Shown here: positions 44,104 to 46,519 of the stretch, piece after piece | Layout: each line of letters begins with the position of its first letter | Numbering within the stretch: the stretch's first letter is position 1 | From: CAYQQR01 sp964420035 | Lineage (GTDB): Bacteria; Bacteroidota; Bacteroidia; Bacteroidales; SM23-62 | NCBI GenBank assembly: GCA_964420035.1 | Contig: CAYQQR010000034.1 | Location: 1 to 46,519 of the forward strand | Direction: 5' to 3' | Length of the DNA: 46,519 bases | Program-made: the position numbers and the translations under genes | The notes under the pieces: generated by a model | Databases searched by the model: none | Seen by the model: the letters and a program-made list of their open reading frames with translations, nothing else | Told to the model about the DNA's origin: nothing

Positions 44104-46223
44104 TGCAAAAGCAGCACCTGTTCCGAAATACCGGTCTTCCCCTTGAAAAACGCATCCAGGACCTGGTCGGCCGGATGACCACCGAAGAAAAGATCGCCTA
44201 CCTGATGATGGATCAACCGGTCATCGAAAGACTGGATATCCCCCGGTACTACTTCGGTCATGAATGCCTCCACGGGGTGGCACGGGCAGGGGTGGCCACG
44301 GTGTTTCCGCAGGCCATCGGACTGGCAGCCTGCTTCGACCCGGGGCTGATCTCCCGGATCGCTTCGGCCATCGGTGACGAGGCCCGGGCCAAAAGAAAGG
44401 CCCACCGGGAAGTGGGCTTCAGGGAATACTATTCCGGACTGGAATTCTTTTCCCCCAATATCAATATTTTCCGCGATCCGCGATGGGGACGGGGCCAGGA
44501 AACCTACGGGGAAGATCCCTACCTGACTGCCAGGATGGCCGTGGCATTTGTAAACGCCCTGCAGAAAGAAGAAGGCGGTATATTGAAAGCGGCTGCTTGT
44601 GCCAAGCATTTTGCCGTGCATAGCGGACCGGACCCCGAGCGGCATACCATCAACCCTGAACCAAGTAAAAAGGACCTGTTCGAAACCTACCTGCCGGCAT
44701 TCGAGGCCCTGGTCAGGCAAACCGACGTGCAGATGGTGATGGCCACCTACAACCGATTGTATGGCCTTTCCTGTTGCGCCAATCCCTACCTCCTGAAGGA
44801 AATACTCAGGGACCAATGGGGTTACCTGAACCTGGTTGTAAGCGACGGGCATGCATTGGTGGACCTGCACAAATACCATGGCCTTACCAAAAATGCCAAA
44901 GAATCGGCTGCCGTGGCCCTTAAAGCCGGAGTCCAAATGAACCTGGGCCTCACCTTCAGACACCTGCCCAAAGCCCTGAAAGAAGGTCTGGTGAGCGCGG
45001 AGCTCCTGGACGATTCCCTTCGTGCCATGCTCGCAGTGCGGTTTAAGCTCGGTGATTTCAATCCCCCCGGTACGATCCCTTTCGATAATATCCCGATGGA
45101 CATCATCAACTGCAGTGAACACCGGGAACTGGCCCGGGAAGCAGCGGTCAGATCCATGGTTTTGCTTAAGAACAATAATATACTGCCCCTCGGAAAGGAT
45201 CTGTCATCCCTCTATATCGCGGGTCCCCAGGCTTCTAACATCGATTGCCTGCTGGGGAACTATCACGGGCTGAATCCGGAAATTCCCACCATCCTGGAAG
45301 GCATCCTGGAGAAAGTACACCCGGGCACCAAGGTGGAATACCGGCCGGGAACCATGCTGAATGTCAAAAGTCTGAGCAGCCAGGATTGGACCGATGTGGC
45401 CCATGATCACGATGCCGTGATCGCCGTGATGGGACTTTCCAACATCCTGGAAGGCGAGGAAGGGGAAGCCATCGGCTCGGTGGATATGGGTGACCGTAGA
45501 AGTCTGAAACTCCCTGAGAACCAGCTGGAATACTTCAAAAAGCTCCGCTCATACGGTAACAAGCCACTCATCCTGGTACTCACAGGAGGCAGCCTTGTCA
45601 TTGATCCAGAGCTATATGAACTGGCTGATGCAGTCCTCTTCGCCTGGTACCCCGGTGAAGAAGGCGGAAGGGCCGTCGGCGACCTGATCTTCGGGGATGC
45701 GATCCCTTCCGGTAAATTGCCCGTCTCCTTCCCCGCTTCGGTAGACGATCTTTTACCATTCGAGGATTATGCCATGAAAGGAAGAACATACAGGTTCGCG
45801 GAAAAGCCCATGCTGTTTTCCTTCGGTTTCGGACTCAGTTATGTGAAATTCAAATATGATCCCATAGAGCTGAACAGGAAAGAAATGAAAGCCGGGGAAA
45901 ACCTGGAATGCAGCGTTAAGGTGACCAACCTGGGGGAGGTTGCTGCCGGGGAGGTGGTGCAGGTCTACCTGAGGTACGAAGATCCTTTCGAAAACAAACC
46001 CAACTATACCCTGGTAGCCTTCAGGCGGGTCAGGCTGGAACCGGGAAAGCCCAGCCGGCTGGATTTCATCATTACCCCGGAGCGGATGGTATCGTATGAC
46101 CAGGCAGGGAAAAAGATAATTCTGAAAGGAAGGTATGGCATCTATGCAGGAGGCTGCAGCCCGTATCCGATGATCGGCGCCGGACAACCGGAACTTGTTC
46201 AGGCAGGATTTGAAATAACATAG
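44103..46223 (+). CDS. GH3-family beta-glycosidase, no signal peptide
   Basis: 706 aa from ATG 44103, preferred over the TTG three bases upstream. Order: GH3 N-terminal barrel (about 15-320), GH3 C-terminal alpha/beta sandwich (about 345-570; EGEEGEAIGSVDMGDRRSLKLPENQ is typical) and fibronectin-III-like domain (about 600-700). The nucleophile is Asp248 in LVVSDGHALVD, where related xylosidases usually have SDCGA or SDW. The substrate block AKHFAVHSGPDPERHTINP is intact. No signal peptide or lipobox, so it is predicted cytoplasmic, in contrast with the secreted enzymes of the locus. It would release single sugars (xylose, glucose, galactose or similar) from oligosaccharides after import. Family certain, substrate open. 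Confidence 0.92.
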   Translation: MQKQHLFRNTGLPLEKRIQDLVGRMTTEEKIAYLMMDQPVIERLDIPRYYFGHECLHGVARAGVATVFPQAIGLAACFDPGLISRIASAIGDEARAKRKAHREVGFREYYSGLEFFSPNINIFRDPRWGRGQETYGEDPYLTARMAVAFVNALQKEEGGILKAAACAKHFAVHSGPDPERHTINPEPSKKDLFETYLPAFEALVRQTDVQMVMATYNRLYGLSCCANPYLLKEILRDQWGYLNLVVSDGHALVDLHKYHGLTKNAKESAAVALKAGVQMNLGLTFRHLPKALKEGLVSAELLDDSLRAMLAVRFKLGDFNPPGTIPFDNIPMDIINCSEHRELAREAAVRSMVLLKNNNILPLGKDLSSLYIAGPQASNIDCLLGNYHGLNPEIPTILEGILEKVHPGTKVEYRPGTMLNVKSLSSQDWTDVAHDHDAVIAVMGLSNILEGEEGEAIGSVDMGDRRSLKLPENQLEYFKKLRSYGNKPLILVLTGGSLVIDPELYELADAVLFAWYPGEEGGRAVGDLIFGDAIPSGKLPVSFPASVDDLLPFEDYAMKGRTYRFAEKPMLFSFGFGLSYVKFKYDPIELNRKEMKAGENLECSVKVTNLGEVAAGEVVQVYLRYEDPFENKPNYTLVAFRRVRLEPGKPSRLDFIITPERMVSYDQAGKKIILKGRYGIYAGGCSPYPMIGAGQPELVQAGFEIT

Positions 46224-46291
46224 TCCAGCCACAGAGTTCGCGAAGGTAGCCCAAAGACCGCCAAGTCAGTTGTCAGTAGCATTGGCAATCT

Positions 46292-46322
46292 CTTAATCCC
46301 TTAATCCCTTAATCCCTTAATC
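46292..46322. repeat. Four tandem 8-bp repeats
   Basis: CTTAATCC is repeated head to tail three times with a fourth, partial copy (CTTAATC) ending at 46322. It lies in the 135-bp gap after GH3, just ahead of TATCTTTA, a weak -7-like box for the next gene. Confidence 0.8.
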
Positions 46323-46358
46323 ATTTTATCTTTACATCTTGTTCTTAATCCAAATATC

Positions 46359-46519
46359 ATGAAATATCCAGTAAGCTACCTGACCGCATTTTTATTGATC
46401 CTTGCCGGTTGTACAACAACTATTGACACCGAACCTGAATTCACTGTCCGGATTTCGGAAGATCATCCCTCCTACTGGTCGGTGAACGGGGAAACCAAAC
46501 TGCTCCTGGGCGGATCGAA
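46359..46519 (+). CDS. Start of a lipoprotein gene cut by the window edge
   Basis: The first 53 codons only. ATG at 46359, signal peptide with lipobox LAGC (Cys18), then a mature start that includes FTVRISEDHPSYWSVNGETK and LLLGGS. The phrase VNGETKLLLGGS resembles the N-terminal strand of secreted putative glycosidases whose barrels begin just after it, but too little is present to assign a family. Same strand as GH3 and 135 bp behind it, so possibly the same unit. Confidence 0.7.
   Translation, partial: MKYPVSYLTAFLLILAGCTTTIDTEPEFTVRISEDHPSYWSVNGETKLLLGGS

Noticed and set aside
44082..45122. Long minus-strand open frame of 346 codons across GH3
   Set aside because: It lies opposite the catalytic core of an intact GH3 with all family motifs; its translation shows no domain and is a product of GC-rich codon use.

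Overview
The window looks like a chromosomal carbohydrate-utilisation island from a Bacteroidota bacterium, probably a marine or sediment member of the Bacteroidales/Marinilabiliales type (inference). The grounds are two SusC/SusD pairs, a hybrid two-component (HTCS) regulator, four proteins ending in type IX secretion (T9SS) type-A sorting domains, a DUF1735 lipoprotein and three formylglycine-type S1 sulfatases. No rRNA, tRNA, CRISPR array, transposase or phage gene was seen.

Layout. The left two thirds (346-34347) is read almost entirely on the minus strand. In transcription order it holds an AraC-type regulator (34347-33415); four close-packed genes, namely two sulfatases, a GH30 and an unrecognised T9SS-exported protein (32919-26860); the HTCS sensor (26676-22474); and then a long operon of susC-susD-susC-susD, a DUF1735 surface lipoprotein, a LamG/Ig-like T9SS protein, a GH30-like enzyme, a GH2 lipoprotein, a LamG-GH30 enzyme and a Tat-signal protein of the FucI-like fold (22171-346). 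The right third is mostly on the plus strand: an MFS sugar porter, a DUF5107-TPR protein and a sulfatase-LamG fusion (34518-41579); a broken P-loop ATPase on the minus strand (41716-42846); and a nucleoside-hydrolase-like lipoprotein translationally coupled to a GH3 (43057-46223), followed by the start of another lipoprotein cut by the window edge.

How it may work together (inference from predicted locations). T9SS-exported and surface GH30/LamG proteins would open a sulfated glycan outside the cell. The two SusCD pairs and the DUF1735 lipoprotein would bind and import oligosaccharides. Signal-peptide or lipoprotein sulfatases and GH2 would trim them at the surface or in the periplasm. The MFS porter would bring sugars across the inner membrane, where the signal-less GH3 and DUF5107-TPR proteins would act. 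HTCS and AraC regulators would sense two different pathway intermediates. The sugar composition cannot be fixed from sequence. Three sulfatases plus GH30, GH2 and GH3 suggest a branched, sulfated, beta-linked glycan such as a galactan, arabinogalactan or xylan.

The items most worth a second look are the mixed T9SS/SusCD architecture, the second SusC without the usual TonB-box region, the unrecognised T9SS protein at 26860-28239, an ATPase gene broken by a single in-frame stop under a perfect palindrome, a degraded GH3-like C-terminus at 33161-33256, and a set of short tandem repeats confined to gaps at gene ends.
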